Of a stretch of 50,072 bases of DNA, positions 1-8,838 are shown in pieces. The notes under the pieces are model-generated. The model did not search any database, was not told the origin of the DNA, and worked only from the letters and a program-made list of their open reading frames with translations. The first letter of the stretch is position 1. Each line of letters opens with the position of its first letter. A program made the position numbers and the translations under genes. Source of the stretch: a virus; IMG/VR virus record IMGVR_UViG_3300036819_000014, positions 1-50,072 of that record; one strand, 5' to 3'.

Positions 1-324
1 GGCAAAAAATGCTCCGGCGGAAAAATCCGGGGGAAGTTTCCCAAAAACGGCTTCGGCGAGATGGCTGATGTGGTCTTCGAAGGGGCATTCGAAGCCTTCA
101 TCGATAAGGTTGTGTCATCTCGCCGAAGCTTTTCTAAGCTCCAGCACGGACAATGCTCGATGCACCCCCGTCGAGTGCGTTCCCCAATTGTCCGTGCTGG
201 TTTTCGATTCAGATCGCTTTCGATGGATGCATCGTGGAACTCGAACAGTGGACCCCGATCCCCTCTGTGCAAGTCACTCCCTGGTAAACTTGCCCGAAAG
301 TACCGGTGCATCCTTCAAAAGTGA
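1..324 (+). CDS. Possible 3' part of the gene that starts at 49764 (junction-spanning)
   Basis: Frame 1 is open from the first base to the stop at 322-324. The gene starting at 49764 runs off the right end after exactly 103 codons, so if the two ends are contiguous (circular map or cohesive ends) it continues here. The first ~38 codons read like ordinary protein, with a Lys/Gly-rich start and then EMADVVFEGAFEAFIDKVV. After about position 115 the codon use becomes irregular and the DNA is dominated by inverted repeats, so the true C-terminus is uncertain. No function recognised. Confidence 0.35.
   Translation, partial: GKKCSGGKIRGKFPKNGFGEMADVVFEGAFEAFIDKVVSSRRSFSKLQHGQCSMHPRRVRSPIVRAGFRFRSLSMDASWNSNSGPRSPLCKSLPGKLARKYRCILQK
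51..128 (+). ncRNA. Predicted three-way-junction RNA or DNA structure at the left end
   Basis: A perfect 13-bp inverted repeat (51-63 with 116-128, cttcggcgagatg) encloses a second perfect hairpin (cttcgaa/ttcgaag around 75-94) and a small cctt/aagg hairpin, forming a compact three-way junction. It sits near the genome end, upstream of packaging genes. It could be a processed RNA, a packaging-site structure or part of a terminator array. The overlapping open frame does not explain the perfect complementarity. Confidence 0.4.
141..207 (+). terminator. 14-bp stem hairpin followed by a T-run
   Basis: ccagcacggacaat (141-154) pairs perfectly with 187-200 and is followed by TTTT at 201-204. The 32-nt loop holds a further 5-bp stem (ctcga/tcgag). 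This is compatible with an intrinsic terminator ending the last gene across the genome junction, before the packaging operon. A second structured RNA or a terminase-recognised element is possible. A small cgatg/catcg hairpin follows at 221-234. Confidence 0.45.
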
Positions 325-377
325 TCTGAAAGTCCTTTTACTGGGCACAAAACTCTTCATAAGTGGAGGTGAACTCT

Positions 378-719
378 ATGGCCAATTCTAGGCGCACAAC
401 GAAGAAAGACGTTGCCTCCAGACCTCCAGCTACTAGCCCTGAATTCAGGGAAACGCAAGTTGTCTCTGCCGCTTACGACTTGGCCGAGAGACAGCTCAAA
501 GAAGGAACCGCTTCAGCTCAGGTCATCACGCATTTTCTCAAGCTCGGCACCGAACGTGAGTCACTTGAGCGAGACAAACTGCGTGGCGAGAATGAACTGA
601 TGAAGGCGAAGATCGATGCGCTTGCTTCCGCGGCTCGAATGGAAGAGATCTACGAGAACGCGCTGAAGGCGATGCGCACTTACTCAGGAATTCCCGAACC
701 CGATGCCGTCGAGGATTAG
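378..719 (+). CDS. Terminase-associated small protein (candidate small terminase subunit)
   Basis: 113 aa. The ATG at 378 is preferred over an upstream in-frame GTG because GGAGGT ends 7 nt before it. The protein is basic at the N-terminus and then mainly helical, with QVITHFLKLG and a heptad-like KLRGENELMKAKIDALA stretch that suggests a coiled coil. Proteins of this type sit directly upstream of the HNH/large-terminase module in many actinophages. By position it may be the DNA-recognising small terminase subunit, but no diagnostic motif is visible. It overlaps the next gene by 17 nt. Confidence 0.6.
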   Translation: MANSRRTTKKDVASRPPATSPEFRETQVVSAAYDLAERQLKEGTASAQVITHFLKLGTERESLERDKLRGENELMKAKIDALASAARMEEIYENALKAMRTYSGIPEPDAVED

Positions 720-1119
720 AACCTACTCGAAGCTGCTGACGATCTCGTCATTCGAAGAACGCTACAACTATCTCAGACTTCAGTCAGAAGTTGGGATTGC
801 AACTTTCGGATTTGATCGTTGGCTCAACCAAGGATTCTATACGTCGACTGAATGGCGACACGTTCGCAACATCGTGATCACTCGAGACAACGGTTGCGAC
901 CTTGCTTGCGAAGGTTACGAGATATACGATCGTATCTACATTCATCACATGAACCCGATGCAACTCGACGATGTTGTCCACGGCAATCCTGACATTCTCG
1001 ATCCTGAGTTGCTGATCTCAGTTTCGCACAACACGCACAATGCTATTCACTATGGCTCAGCCAAGACTTTGCGCAAGCCGCCAGTCGAACGCCGGCCTGG
1101 TGATACGAAACTTTGGTAA
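703..1119 (+). CDS. HNH endonuclease
   Basis: 138 aa. The C-terminal half holds the nuclease core: a histidine pair in IYIHHMNPM (about residues 83-91), then LISVSHNTHNAIHYG (about 104-118), which supplies the Asn/His of the beta-beta-alpha-metal fold. HNH proteins encoded next to terminases are known to assist DNA packaging and cos cleavage in several phage systems. The ATG lies inside the preceding gene, so translation is coupled. The packaging role is inferred from position. Confidence 0.8.
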   Translation: MPSRIRTYSKLLTISSFEERYNYLRLQSEVGIATFGFDRWLNQGFYTSTEWRHVRNIVITRDNGCDLACEGYEIYDRIYIHHMNPMQLDDVVHGNPDILDPELLISVSHNTHNAIHYGSAKTLRKPPVERRPGDTKLW

Positions 1120-1128
1120 GGAGATCGG

Positions 1129-1368
1129 ATGCCAAATCCAAGTGTGAGCCGAATTGTTCACTACGTTAGTTACGGAACTCCCGGCGGAGAATTCACGTCA
1201 CAGTGCCGTGCGGCAATCATCAACGAAGTTGCTGTTGAATTCGACGGCAAGTTTGACGTTGGCCTTACGGTTGTAAATCCGACAGGGCTTTACTTCAACC
1301 AGCATGTTGAGCAGGACGAGGAAAATCATGCTGGCGGAACCTGGCACTGGCCGGAAAGGGTCGAGTAG
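1129..1368 (+). CDS. Conserved small phage protein (GTWHWPERV type)
   Basis: 79 aa, preceded by AAGGAG. It contains RIVHYVSYGTPGGE, CRAAIINEV, LTVVNPTGLYF and GTWHWPERV, an arrangement I recognise from small conserved proteins of many actinophages, usually near packaging or lysis genes. The function is not established. It is rich in beta-forming residues, with no membrane segment, and is probably a small cytoplasmic or virion protein. Its stop abuts the start of the endolysin gene. Confidence 0.65.
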   Translation: MPNPSVSRIVHYVSYGTPGGEFTSQCRAAIINEVAVEFDGKFDVGLTVVNPTGLYFNQHVEQDEENHAGGTWHWPERVE

Positions 1369-2136
1369 ATGCGGACTATGTGGGATGGCATTAACACGGA
1401 TGCCGCAACGATTGCGAAGATCTGCAAGCCCGGCGATCTGATCGCGTATTACATCGACGGTAAGTACGCCTGGACTGCTCAGGAGATCGCTCTTTTCAGC
1501 GGCCACCCGATGGTGACGATTACTTGCACTGGATCACACGCCGCAGATGTTGGGGACGTTGAGACTGGCGACATGACGCCTTCTGGCGGAGCAAGCTGGG
1601 TTGAGGATCGGATCAAGGCTGGCTATGCTCGTCCTAGTCTGTACACGAGCCTGAGTGTTGTCGAGAACATTCGAATCGCAACTGGCGCAAACATTCTCCA
1701 GAAGAACTACGACCTCTGGGTCGCCGACTACGACAACAAGACTGCTTCGGTTTACGTCGGCTCGGCCGCCAAGCAGTTCAAGAACACGGCGTACTACGAC
1801 GAGTCGGAAGTCTACGATGATCTCTGGCCGCATCGGACTGTCGTCGGAGCAGTTACCACTGTCGCCAGTCGACCGAAGTGGCCACTCGGCCAGCTTCTCG
1901 TCCTTGGCAACAAGGGTAATGCAGTTCAGGCTATGCAGGAAGGTCTGTCATGGTCTGGTCTTCACACTATCGGCGGAATCGCGACCGATGGCGTGTTCGG
2001 AACGAAGACCGAGGCTTCAGTTCGTGCTTACCAGGCTTACGCCGGCATTTCTGTCGATGGCAAACCTGGTAACCAGACTCGCGCTTCCATGATCGGCAAG
2101 AAGCTTCTGAACTCCGCCGGGCAAGCGATCGACTGA
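1369..2136 (+). CDS. Endolysin: glycoside-hydrolase-like domain plus peptidoglycan-binding domain
   Basis: 255 aa. The N-terminal ~170 residues look like the DUF1906 / Rv2525c-like glycoside-hydrolase TIM barrel (MWDGINTDAATIAK, DLIAYYIDG, VGDVETGDMTP, DLWVADYDN, AKQFKNTAYYDESEVYDD). Residues ~180-245 are a PG_binding_1 domain (NKGNAVQAMQEGL, TDGVFGTKTEASVRAYQ, VDGKPGNQT). It would cleave the host wall at lysis. No signal peptide is seen, so release should depend on the holin, encoded about 20 kb away at 22380. The start directly follows the preceding stop. Confidence 0.8.
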   Translation: MRTMWDGINTDAATIAKICKPGDLIAYYIDGKYAWTAQEIALFSGHPMVTITCTGSHAADVGDVETGDMTPSGGASWVEDRIKAGYARPSLYTSLSVVENIRIATGANILQKNYDLWVADYDNKTASVYVGSAAKQFKNTAYYDESEVYDDLWPHRTVVGAVTTVASRPKWPLGQLLVLGNKGNAVQAMQEGLSWSGLHTIGGIATDGVFGTKTEASVRAYQAYAGISVDGKPGNQTRASMIGKKLLNSAGQAID

Positions 2137-2537
2137 TGACCGATCCGAATCCTCTTTCGATTCTGGACTCAGTTAAGAAGATCCTGGGCCTGGATGTTGA
2201 CTACACCGAGTTCGATCTCGACGTGGTCATGCACATCAACACGGCTTTCATGAATCTTCAGCAGCTTGCTGTTGGTCCTGTCGAAGGATTCACGATCGCC
2301 GACAATACGAAGTTGTGGACTGACTTCACGGAAGTTGAGAATCTGCTCTCCGGAATTCAGTCGTACATATATTTGCGTGTACGAATGCTTTTCGATCCTC
2401 CGACTCTGTCTTTCGTCATCGACGCAATGCAGAAGCAGATCGCAGAGCTTGAGTGGCGGCTCAATGTTCAGGCCGAGCAGATCGATCCGCCGACAAATCC
2501 GTACACGCATCCAGCACAGCCGTATGCACCATCGTGA
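2136..2537 (+). CDS. Conserved phage head/connector-type protein
   Basis: 133 aa, starting in a TGATGA overlap with the endolysin gene. Motifs VVMHINTAFMNLQQLAVGP, SGIQSYIYLRVRMLFDPP and ELEWRLNVQAEQ match a widespread small phage protein usually encoded beside packaging and head genes; a head-tail adaptor-like role has been suggested for similar helical proteins. It is helical in the first 100 residues with a Pro-rich C-terminal tail. The family is recognised with fair confidence, the role is inferred. Confidence 0.6.
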   Translation: MTDPNPLSILDSVKKILGLDVDYTEFDLDVVMHINTAFMNLQQLAVGPVEGFTIADNTKLWTDFTEVENLLSGIQSYIYLRVRMLFDPPTLSFVIDAMQKQIAELEWRLNVQAEQIDPPTNPYTHPAQPYAPS

Positions 2538-2544
2538 GGTGATC

Positions 2545-2670
2545 ATGGATCGGGAACGTTTCATACTTTTTGGGCGCAAGGCTCTTCGTGCAATCAAGCG
2601 GCCTTGGTTTGTCCTCGAAATCAAGATCAAGTTCGGTGTCAGAGACGTTCCGGAACTTCCTCCGGAGTAA
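2545..2670 (+). CDS. Small basic protein, 41 aa
   Basis: ATG 8 nt after the preceding stop, with a GAGGTG ribosome site just upstream, giving 41 codons. The product is basic (MDRERFILFGRKALRAIKRP) and ends in PELPPE. It fills the gap between two real genes in the same strand and spacing style, which supports it. No function recognised. It could be a virion protein or a regulator. Confidence 0.5.
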   Translation: MDRERFILFGRKALRAIKRPWFVLEIKIKFGVRDVPELPPE

Positions 2671-2698
2671 TTACTAGATATTCCGGAAAGGAATGTGG

Positions 2699-3364
2699 AT
2701 GGCGACTTCCGAGCCGTCTCAGAAGCAGCGAATGCTCTGGGCGAAGATGGGCTGGGCACTCCCAGACGGTTCTTATTACATTCGACCACTTGCCCAGGGT
2801 GGTGCTCAAGATGTTCAGAACGCGGTTCTGGCAATCGGTCGTGCCAAGCCCGGTCCGAATCAAAGCCAGACCGTTACTCAGGCACAGACTGCTGCTCGCC
2901 GACACGTCATTGCCCGGGCGAAGGTTCTGAATCTCTCAAGCAAGATCCCCGCGACTTGGAATGCTGACGGAACTCTCAAGCCTACGGCTGCGGCACAGTC
3001 CGCGACCACTGTCGACGAGTTCTTTGAGCATTTCGGGGTCAAGGGAATGAAGTGGGGTCGGCGAAAGGACTCAGCTCCAAAGGCGCCGGCATCAGAAGAA
3101 TCAACAAAAACTACCGAAACTCGTGCCAAGGCCAAGGCGAGCGGTTCATCATCACTGTCGAACAAGGAACTTCAGGACGCGGTTACTCGCCTGAATCTTG
3201 AGCGACAGTACGCTTCACTAACTACCAGCGATCTGAGTGTAGGCAAGCGTCTCGCTCTCGAAATCACCGGCACCGGCGGCAGCATCGCCAAGCAGCAGGC
3301 CAATCAGGTAGCTCAGCAGCAGTCAGCGAAGCTTGTCAAGAAGCTCATCGAGAACGCAGGTTAG
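2699..3364 (+). CDS. Head-associated protein with HFGVKGMKWG tag
   Basis: 221 aa. ATG 2699 is chosen over ATG 2693 because AAGGA then has normal 6-nt spacing. Order: a domain with ALPDGSYYI, DVQNAVLAIGRAK and RRHVIARAKVL (about 20-95), typical of proteins tied to phage head morphogenesis; the short motif FFEHFGVKGMKWGRR (about 107-121); a low-complexity Ala/Lys/Ser linker; and a helical C-terminus. The tag occurs in many phage structural proteins and its role is unknown. A head or ejection protein is likely. Confidence 0.65.
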   Translation: MATSEPSQKQRMLWAKMGWALPDGSYYIRPLAQGGAQDVQNAVLAIGRAKPGPNQSQTVTQAQTAARRHVIARAKVLNLSSKIPATWNADGTLKPTAAAQSATTVDEFFEHFGVKGMKWGRRKDSAPKAPASEESTKTTETRAKAKASGSSSLSNKELQDAVTRLNLERQYASLTTSDLSVGKRLALEITGTGGSIAKQQANQVAQQQSAKLVKKLIENAG

Positions 3365-3376
3365 GAGGGATTGGTC

Positions 3377-5122
3377 GTGACATTGTCGAACACGGCAACG
3401 CCAAAGTATTACGGCGAATTCCGTGCCGCTGTTCTCCGCGGGGATATTCCGGTTAACCGGGAAATTTCTCTGCAGATGAACCGGATCGATGATCTCATAG
3501 CCGATCCAAATTTCTATTACGATGATGCCGCGATTGACGGTTTTGTCAAGTACTGCGAACACGAGCTAACACTAACCGATGGTGGCGACTTCCACCTCCT
3601 TGATTCGTTTAAATTGTGGGCTGAAGATCTCTTGGCATGGTTTTACTATGTTGAGAGATCTGTCTACGAACCGAACGAAGATGGGCATGGCGGTCATTAT
3701 GTCCGCAAGATCATTGCGAAGCGACTAGTTCGTAAACAGTACCTGATTGTCGCTCGTGGTTCAGCTAAGTCTATGTATGCCGAATGTATTCAGGCATATT
3801 TTCTTAACGTTGATACGTCAACGACGCACCAGATCACGACTGCTCCGACAATGAAGCAGGCCGAGGAAGTCATGTCCCCGTTCAGGACAGCGATCACCAG
3901 AGCTCGTGGTCCGTTGTTCATGTTCCTGACTGAAGGATCGCTGCAGAATACAACTGGTTCAAAAGCCATGCGAGTTAAGCTAGCATCCACCAAGAAGGGC
4001 ATCGAGAACTTCCTTACAGGATCTTTGCTCGAAGTGCGTCCGATGACGGTCAATAAGCTACAGGGACTTCGTCCTAAGGTATCGACCATAGACGAGTGGC
4101 TCTCAGGAGATGTCCGTGAGGATGTTGTGGGAGCCATTGAGCAGGGCGCGTCAAAGCTCGACGACTATATTATTGTGGCCACGAGCTCAGAAGGCACGGT
4201 TCGTAACGGATCTGGCGACACTATCAAACTCGAACTTGCCGATATTCTCAAGGGCGAGTATGTTAACCCTCATGTATCAATCTGGCATTACAAGCTAGAT
4301 GAAATTGAGGAAGTCGCTAATCCGGAAATGTGGCTCAAGGCAAATCCCAATCTCGGGAAAACCGTAACTTACGAGACCTATCAACTGGAAGTTGAACGAG
4401 CTGAGAAAGCTCCGGCTTCTCGTAACGATATTCTCGCTAAGCGTTTCGGAATCCCGATGGAAGGATTCACCTACTTCTTCACGTACGAAGAAACGGTACC
4501 ACACCGGACTCGTGAATTCTGGCGGATGCCATGTGCTATGGGCGCCGACCTATCACAAGGCAATGACTTCACAGCTTTCACTTTCTTGTTCCCGTTGGCT
4601 AACGGCTCGTTTGGGATCAAAACTAGAAGCTATATTTCAAGCCTGACTCTTATGAAGCTGCCTGGTGCCATGCGTCAGAAGTACGATGAGTTTATTGATG
4701 AGGGTAGTCTTCACGTTCTCGAGGGAACTGTTCTTGACATGATGGAGGTCTATGATGATCTCGAACGTTTTGTTCTCGCTAACGAGTATGATGTTCGGGC
4801 ATTCGGATTCGACCCGTACAATGCCAAGGAATTTGTTACGCGCTGGGAAAGTGAGAATGGTCCTTACGGGATCGAAAAGGTTATCCAAGGCGCACGCACT
4901 GAATCGGTTCCTCTCGGCGAACTTAAGAATCTGTCCGAAGAGCGAATGCTCATCTTCGACCAGGCTCTCATGGGTTTCGCCATGGGTAATGCAATTACGA
5001 TGGAAGATACTAACGGTAACCGAAAGCTCCTCAAGAAGCGTCAGGATCAGAAGATCGACAACGTTTCAGCACTGATGGATGCCTGGGTTGCTTACAAGAT
5101 GAACAAGGACTCATTTGAATGA
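3377..5122 (+). CDS. terL: Terminase large subunit
   Basis: 581 aa. The GTG at 3377 is preferred over a TTG at 3371 that would touch the GGAGGGA site. ATPase domain: variant Walker A ARGSAKS (about 126-132) and Walker B VSTIDEW (about 235-241). The RNase H-like nuclease domain starts at GADLSQGNDF (about 388), whose Asp would bind metal. It fits the Terminase_1 family and drives ATP-dependent packaging and genome cutting at the portal. It overlaps the next gene by 4 nt (ATGA), so it is translated with the head operon. Confidence 0.93.
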   Translation: MTLSNTATPKYYGEFRAAVLRGDIPVNREISLQMNRIDDLIADPNFYYDDAAIDGFVKYCEHELTLTDGGDFHLLDSFKLWAEDLLAWFYYVERSVYEPNEDGHGGHYVRKIIAKRLVRKQYLIVARGSAKSMYAECIQAYFLNVDTSTTHQITTAPTMKQAEEVMSPFRTAITRARGPLFMFLTEGSLQNTTGSKAMRVKLASTKKGIENFLTGSLLEVRPMTVNKLQGLRPKVSTIDEWLSGDVREDVVGAIEQGASKLDDYIIVATSSEGTVRNGSGDTIKLELADILKGEYVNPHVSIWHYKLDEIEEVANPEMWLKANPNLGKTVTYETYQLEVERAEKAPASRNDILAKRFGIPMEGFTYFFTYEETVPHRTREFWRMPCAMGADLSQGNDFTAFTFLFPLANGSFGIKTRSYISSLTLMKLPGAMRQKYDEFIDEGSLHVLEGTVLDMMEVYDDLERFVLANEYDVRAFGFDPYNAKEFVTRWESENGPYGIEKVIQGARTESVPLGELKNLSEERMLIFDQALMGFAMGNAITMEDTNGNRKLLKKRQDQKIDNVSALMDAWVAYKMNKDSFE

Positions 5123-5370
5123 GTAATGCCCAGAAGGTCACTCAGGCGCTTGTCGTCACAGGACCGATCAATCCGACTCAGGACGTTGAGCGAATTGCGC
5201 TCTTCAATTCTGATGGTACTCCGGTCACTTTCGACGGAACTGAGACCGGTGCTCAGGTTCTCATGACCGGCTACACCGCGCAGTCGGCCGGAAACGTGGC
5301 TGCAACGGACACCGTCAACCACGCCGTCGCGAAGCTCGAAGCCAGGATTGCCGCTCTCGAAGCGGCCTGA
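5119..5370 (+). CDS. Head fibre / decoration-like protein
   Basis: 83 aa. ALFNSDGTPVTFDGTETGA and GYTAQSAGNVAATDTVNHA followed by a C-terminal coiled-coil KLEARIAALEAA resemble small head-fibre or head-decoration proteins found between terminase and portal in other phages. The coiled coil suggests trimerisation. Its start overlaps the terL stop, and a strong AAAGGAGGTGAG site follows for the portal. Confidence 0.6.
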   Translation: MSNAQKVTQALVVTGPINPTQDVERIALFNSDGTPVTFDGTETGAQVLMTGYTAQSAGNVAATDTVNHAVAKLEARIAALEAA

Positions 5371-5402
5371 TCGATTTCGAGAAACAAGAAAGGAGGTGAG
5401 TT

Positions 5403-6671
5403 ATGCCTGGACTCTTCACAAGGCTTAGGCACAGCTGGAACGCCTTCGTTTCCACGGAGAAAACTCCGCAGCCCGTTCAGAATCTAGGGCCAAGTTATAG
5501 TATCAGGCCTGACCGGACAAGACTCCGTGTGTCCAACGAGCGCTCCATCATCTCCTCGATCTACACACGTCTCGGTCTCGACGTTGCCGCAGTTGATATT
5601 CGGCACATTAAAGTCGATGATGACGGACATTATCTGTCTGACATGCAAAGCGGCCTGAATGACTGTCTTTCGGTCGAAGCGAACATTGACCAAGGAGCTC
5701 GCGCGTTCCGACTTGATGTTGTGCTGTCTTTGTTCGACAAGGGTGTCATTGCCATCGTCCCGGTAGATACGACGATGGATCCACTGAAGACCGGAAGTTA
5801 TGATGTACAGTCATTGCGTGTCGGAGAAGTTCTTCAGTGGTGGCCAAGGCATGTTCAGGTTCGGGTTTACAACGATGACATCAAAAAGGGTCGTAAGGAA
5901 GATATTATCCTTCCCAAGACCATGGTGGCGATTGTCGAAAACCCATTCTACTCAGTTATGAATGAGCCGAACTCAACTCTCCGAAGGCTAATTCACAAAC
6001 TGAATCTTCTGGACGCTGTCGACGATCAGTCTGCTTCCGGAAACCTTGACCTGATCATTCAGCTTCCTTACGTAATCAAGACGGAGGCTCGTCGAGCCGA
6101 AGCCGAGAAGCGTCGTAAGGAAATTGAAGTCCAGCTCAAGGGATCACAATACGGCATTGCGTATACTGACGGCACTGAAAAGGTTACTCAGCTTAACCGT
6201 CCTGCCGAGAACAATCTGTGGACTCAGGTCACTGAACTGACTGCGATGCTTTACAGTCAGCTAGGCCTTACGCCGGATATTATGGCTGGCACAGCTACAG
6301 AACAGGTTATGCTCAATTACTATAGTAATACAATTGAGCCACTTCTTGCTGCTATAACTGAATCTATCAAGAGAACTTTCCTGACTAAGACTGCTCGTAC
6401 CCAGGGTCAGTCTGTAGCTTACTTCCGTGACCCATTCCGTTCGGTCACTATTGCGGATCTTGCCAGCATGGCGGATGCGTTCTCTCGTAACGAGATCCTG
6501 TCGCCGAACGATCTTCGGGCCGTTATCCGGTACAAGCCGTCGTCTGATCCCGCGGCTAACCAGTTGAAGAACCGGAACATGCCGACTGGAACAACGCCGG
6601 GCTCTCTTCCGGCCGCGCCAATACCTGAACCACAACCGGTAGGAGTAAGCCAGAATGGCACCGGACCCTGA
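5403..6671 (+). CDS. Portal protein
   Basis: 422 aa, with a very strong ribosome site (AAAGGAGGTGAG). Family features: SIISSIYTRLGLDVAAV near residue 50, the WWPRHVQVRVYN wing region, and the stem/helical segment around TQVTELTAMLYSQLGLTP followed by NYYSNTIEPLLAAI. Portals form the dodecameric ring through which DNA enters and leaves the capsid. The C-terminal ~35 residues are Pro-rich and overlap the next gene by 17 nt, a typical coupling of portal to protease. Confidence 0.88.
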   Translation: MPGLFTRLRHSWNAFVSTEKTPQPVQNLGPSYSIRPDRTRLRVSNERSIISSIYTRLGLDVAAVDIRHIKVDDDGHYLSDMQSGLNDCLSVEANIDQGARAFRLDVVLSLFDKGVIAIVPVDTTMDPLKTGSYDVQSLRVGEVLQWWPRHVQVRVYNDDIKKGRKEDIILPKTMVAIVENPFYSVMNEPNSTLRRLIHKLNLLDAVDDQSASGNLDLIIQLPYVIKTEARRAEAEKRRKEIEVQLKGSQYGIAYTDGTEKVTQLNRPAENNLWTQVTELTAMLYSQLGLTPDIMAGTATEQVMLNYYSNTIEPLLAAITESIKRTFLTKTARTQGQSVAYFRDPFRSVTIADLASMADAFSRNEILSPNDLRAVIRYKPSSDPAANQLKNRNMPTGTTPGSLPAAPIPEPQPVGVSQNGTGP

Positions 6672-8826
6672 TTTCTCTGGGTACGCTACGCGCAATGGCC
6701 TTAAGTGCACTGACGGTCGAGTTATTATGGCCGGCGCATTCAAGGACAATGACGGGCAGCGTGTCCCGCTAGTTTGGCAGCATGGCCATTCCGAGGCAAC
6801 GAATGTCCTCGGTCATGCCATCCTCACCAACGTTTCCGATGGCGTTCGTGCAGACGGTTATTTCAACCCGACGCCGAACGGCCAGAATGCCAAGATGCTT
6901 GTCCAGCACAAGGACATTACGCAGCTTAGCATCTATGCGAACGATCTCGTTGAGAAGAACAAGCACGTCCATCACGGCAATATTCGTGAGGTCAGCCTGG
7001 TTCTTTCTGGCGCGAACCCGGGTGCGACGATTGACCCAGTCACCATCAAGCATGGTGACGACGAATACACGCTCGATGACGAAGCCATCATCACGACTGG
7101 CGAAACCATTGAACATGCAGCAGCCGCTGTAAAGACCAAGTCCAAGACTGTGACTCCTCCGGCGTCCAGCTCAACCGACAAGGCCGACAGTTCTGAGAGC
7201 GATGACAGCACGTCCGACCAGACGGTTGGCGATGTTTTCGACACTCTGACCGAAGCACAAAAGAACGCCGTCTATGCGATGCTCGCGGAAGTTGCCGGAT
7301 CCTCGGCTTCCCACTCGGCTGTCGAAGAAGAGGGCGAAGACGAAATTGGAGACATTGTGGCGAAGCTCGCTCATGCGGCTGCTGGCACCGGAGAAAAGTC
7401 TGTTCAGGACGTTCTCAACGAAATGACCGAAGAGCAGCAGGAGGTCATCCACGGCCTCATCGGTCAGGCTCTTGCTCACTCGGGTACCGAATCAGAAGGA
7501 AACGGCGTGCCGCGCAACGTGTTCGACCAGACCGACGCGGGCAAGCCCGCAGAGCCCGACGCGTACGTGCTTTCGCACTCCGACGTCAAGGAGATCGTTT
7601 CCGCGGCTCAGAAGCGCGGTTCGCTGAAGGAAGCTGTCCAGGACTACGCACTGGCGCACGGCATCGACAACATCGATGTTCTGTTCCCGGACGCGAAGCT
7701 CATCCAGGACCAGCCCGACTTCATTTCCCGGCGGACTGAGTGGGTGGCCACCGTTCTCGGTGCGACCCGTCACAGCCCGTTCTCGCGAGTGAAGACGATC
7801 CTGGCTGACATCACGCCTGACGAGGCTCGCGCCAAGGGCTACATCAAGGCGAACATGAAGAACGAAGAGTTCTTCGGTGTCACCAAGCGCACCACCACTC
7901 CGACCACCGTCTACAAGAAGCAGAAGCTGGACCGGGATGACGTCCTGGATATCACTGACTTCGACGTCGTCGCCTGGATCAAGGGCGAAATGCGGCTGAT
8001 GCTGGACGAGGAAGTTGCTCGTGCCATCCTCATCGGCGATGGGCGTGAGGTCAACAACATGGACAAGGTCAAGGACCCGGTCGGTGCGGCTGACGGCGCC
8101 GGCATTCGTTCCGTGCTCAATGATCATGAAATTTACGTCACTACGGTGAACGTAAATCTCGCGGACACGGGAAGTACGGCCGACGACATCGTCGACGCCA
8201 TCGTCAACGGTATGCAGTTCTACCGTGGCACTGGTCTGCCGACGTTCTTCACGACCCTGCCGATCCTGACCAAGCTGCTGCTTGCCAAGGACACGCTGGG
8301 CCGGCGTCTGTACGCCACCCAGCAGGAACTCGCGGCCGCCATGATGGTGTCGAACATCGTCACTGTCGAGCCGATGGAAGAGATCCCGACCACACTGGGT
8401 ATCGTCGTCAACCTGGCCGATTACAACGTCGGTGCGGACAACGGTGGCGACGTTTCGATGTTTGATTTCTTCGACATCGACTTCAACCAGCAGAAGTACC
8501 TGATCGAGACTCGTCTCAGTGGCGCGCTAGTAAAATTTAAGGCGGCCGTCGTCATCAACAACATCAACGACGGAAGCGACGTCCTGATCGACCCGGTCGT
8601 GGCTCCGGTCAACACGGCCAACGTCGTGTCCGGTCTCAATCAGGCTCACGTGACCTACACGGCCACTGACTCGGCCGGGAATGCCGTCACCCCGACGAGT
8701 GGTTCGTTCACCATGACCTCCAGCACTGCTTCGCCGGTCACTGTCGTGGCGACTGCAGCCTCGGGTTACTACTTCGCGTCCAACGCGGAGAACACCTGGG
8801 TCTTCGCTTACGAAGCCACTAGCTGA
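6655..8826 (+). CDS. Fused capsid maturation protease and HK97-fold major capsid protein
   Basis: 723 aa. Residues 1-~150 are an S78-type prohead protease (VWQHGHSE with His43/45; REVSLVLSGANPG with catalytic-type Ser114). Residues ~150-285 form an acidic linker with two related segments (VFDTLTEAQKNAVYAML and VLNEMTEEQQEVIHGLI), probably scaffold-like. From about 285 comes the HK97-fold capsid protein, and from about 640 an Ig-like or decoration C-terminus. From ~7500 codon use shifts strongly to C-ending codons, as expected for the most abundant virion protein. Self-cleavage during assembly is inferred from the fusion. Confidence 0.88.
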   Translation: MAPDPDFSGYATRNGLKCTDGRVIMAGAFKDNDGQRVPLVWQHGHSEATNVLGHAILTNVSDGVRADGYFNPTPNGQNAKMLVQHKDITQLSIYANDLVEKNKHVHHGNIREVSLVLSGANPGATIDPVTIKHGDDEYTLDDEAIITTGETIEHAAAAVKTKSKTVTPPASSSTDKADSSESDDSTSDQTVGDVFDTLTEAQKNAVYAMLAEVAGSSASHSAVEEEGEDEIGDIVAKLAHAAAGTGEKSVQDVLNEMTEEQQEVIHGLIGQALAHSGTESEGNGVPRNVFDQTDAGKPAEPDAYVLSHSDVKEIVSAAQKRGSLKEAVQDYALAHGIDNIDVLFPDAKLIQDQPDFISRRTEWVATVLGATRHSPFSRVKTILADITPDEARAKGYIKANMKNEEFFGVTKRTTTPTTVYKKQKLDRDDVLDITDFDVVAWIKGEMRLMLDEEVARAILIGDGREVNNMDKVKDPVGAADGAGIRSVLNDHEIYVTTVNVNLADTGSTADDIVDAIVNGMQFYRGTGLPTFFTTLPILTKLLLAKDTLGRRLYATQQELAAAMMVSNIVTVEPMEEIPTTLGIVVNLADYNVGADNGGDVSMFDFFDIDFNQQKYLIETRLSGALVKFKAAVVINNINDGSDVLIDPVVAPVNTANVVSGLNQAHVTYTATDSAGNAVTPTSGSFTMTSSTASPVTVVATAASGYYFASNAENTWVFAYEATS

Positions 8827-8834
8827 TAGCTAGT
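8818..8834 (+). terminator. Hairpin at the major capsid stop codon
   Basis: actagct, loop gat, agctagt: a perfect 7-bp stem spanning the capsid stop. There is no T-run, so it may be an mRNA-stabilising or attenuating hairpin that separates very high capsid expression from the next gene rather than a full terminator. Confidence 0.35.
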
Positions 8835-8838
8835 CATC

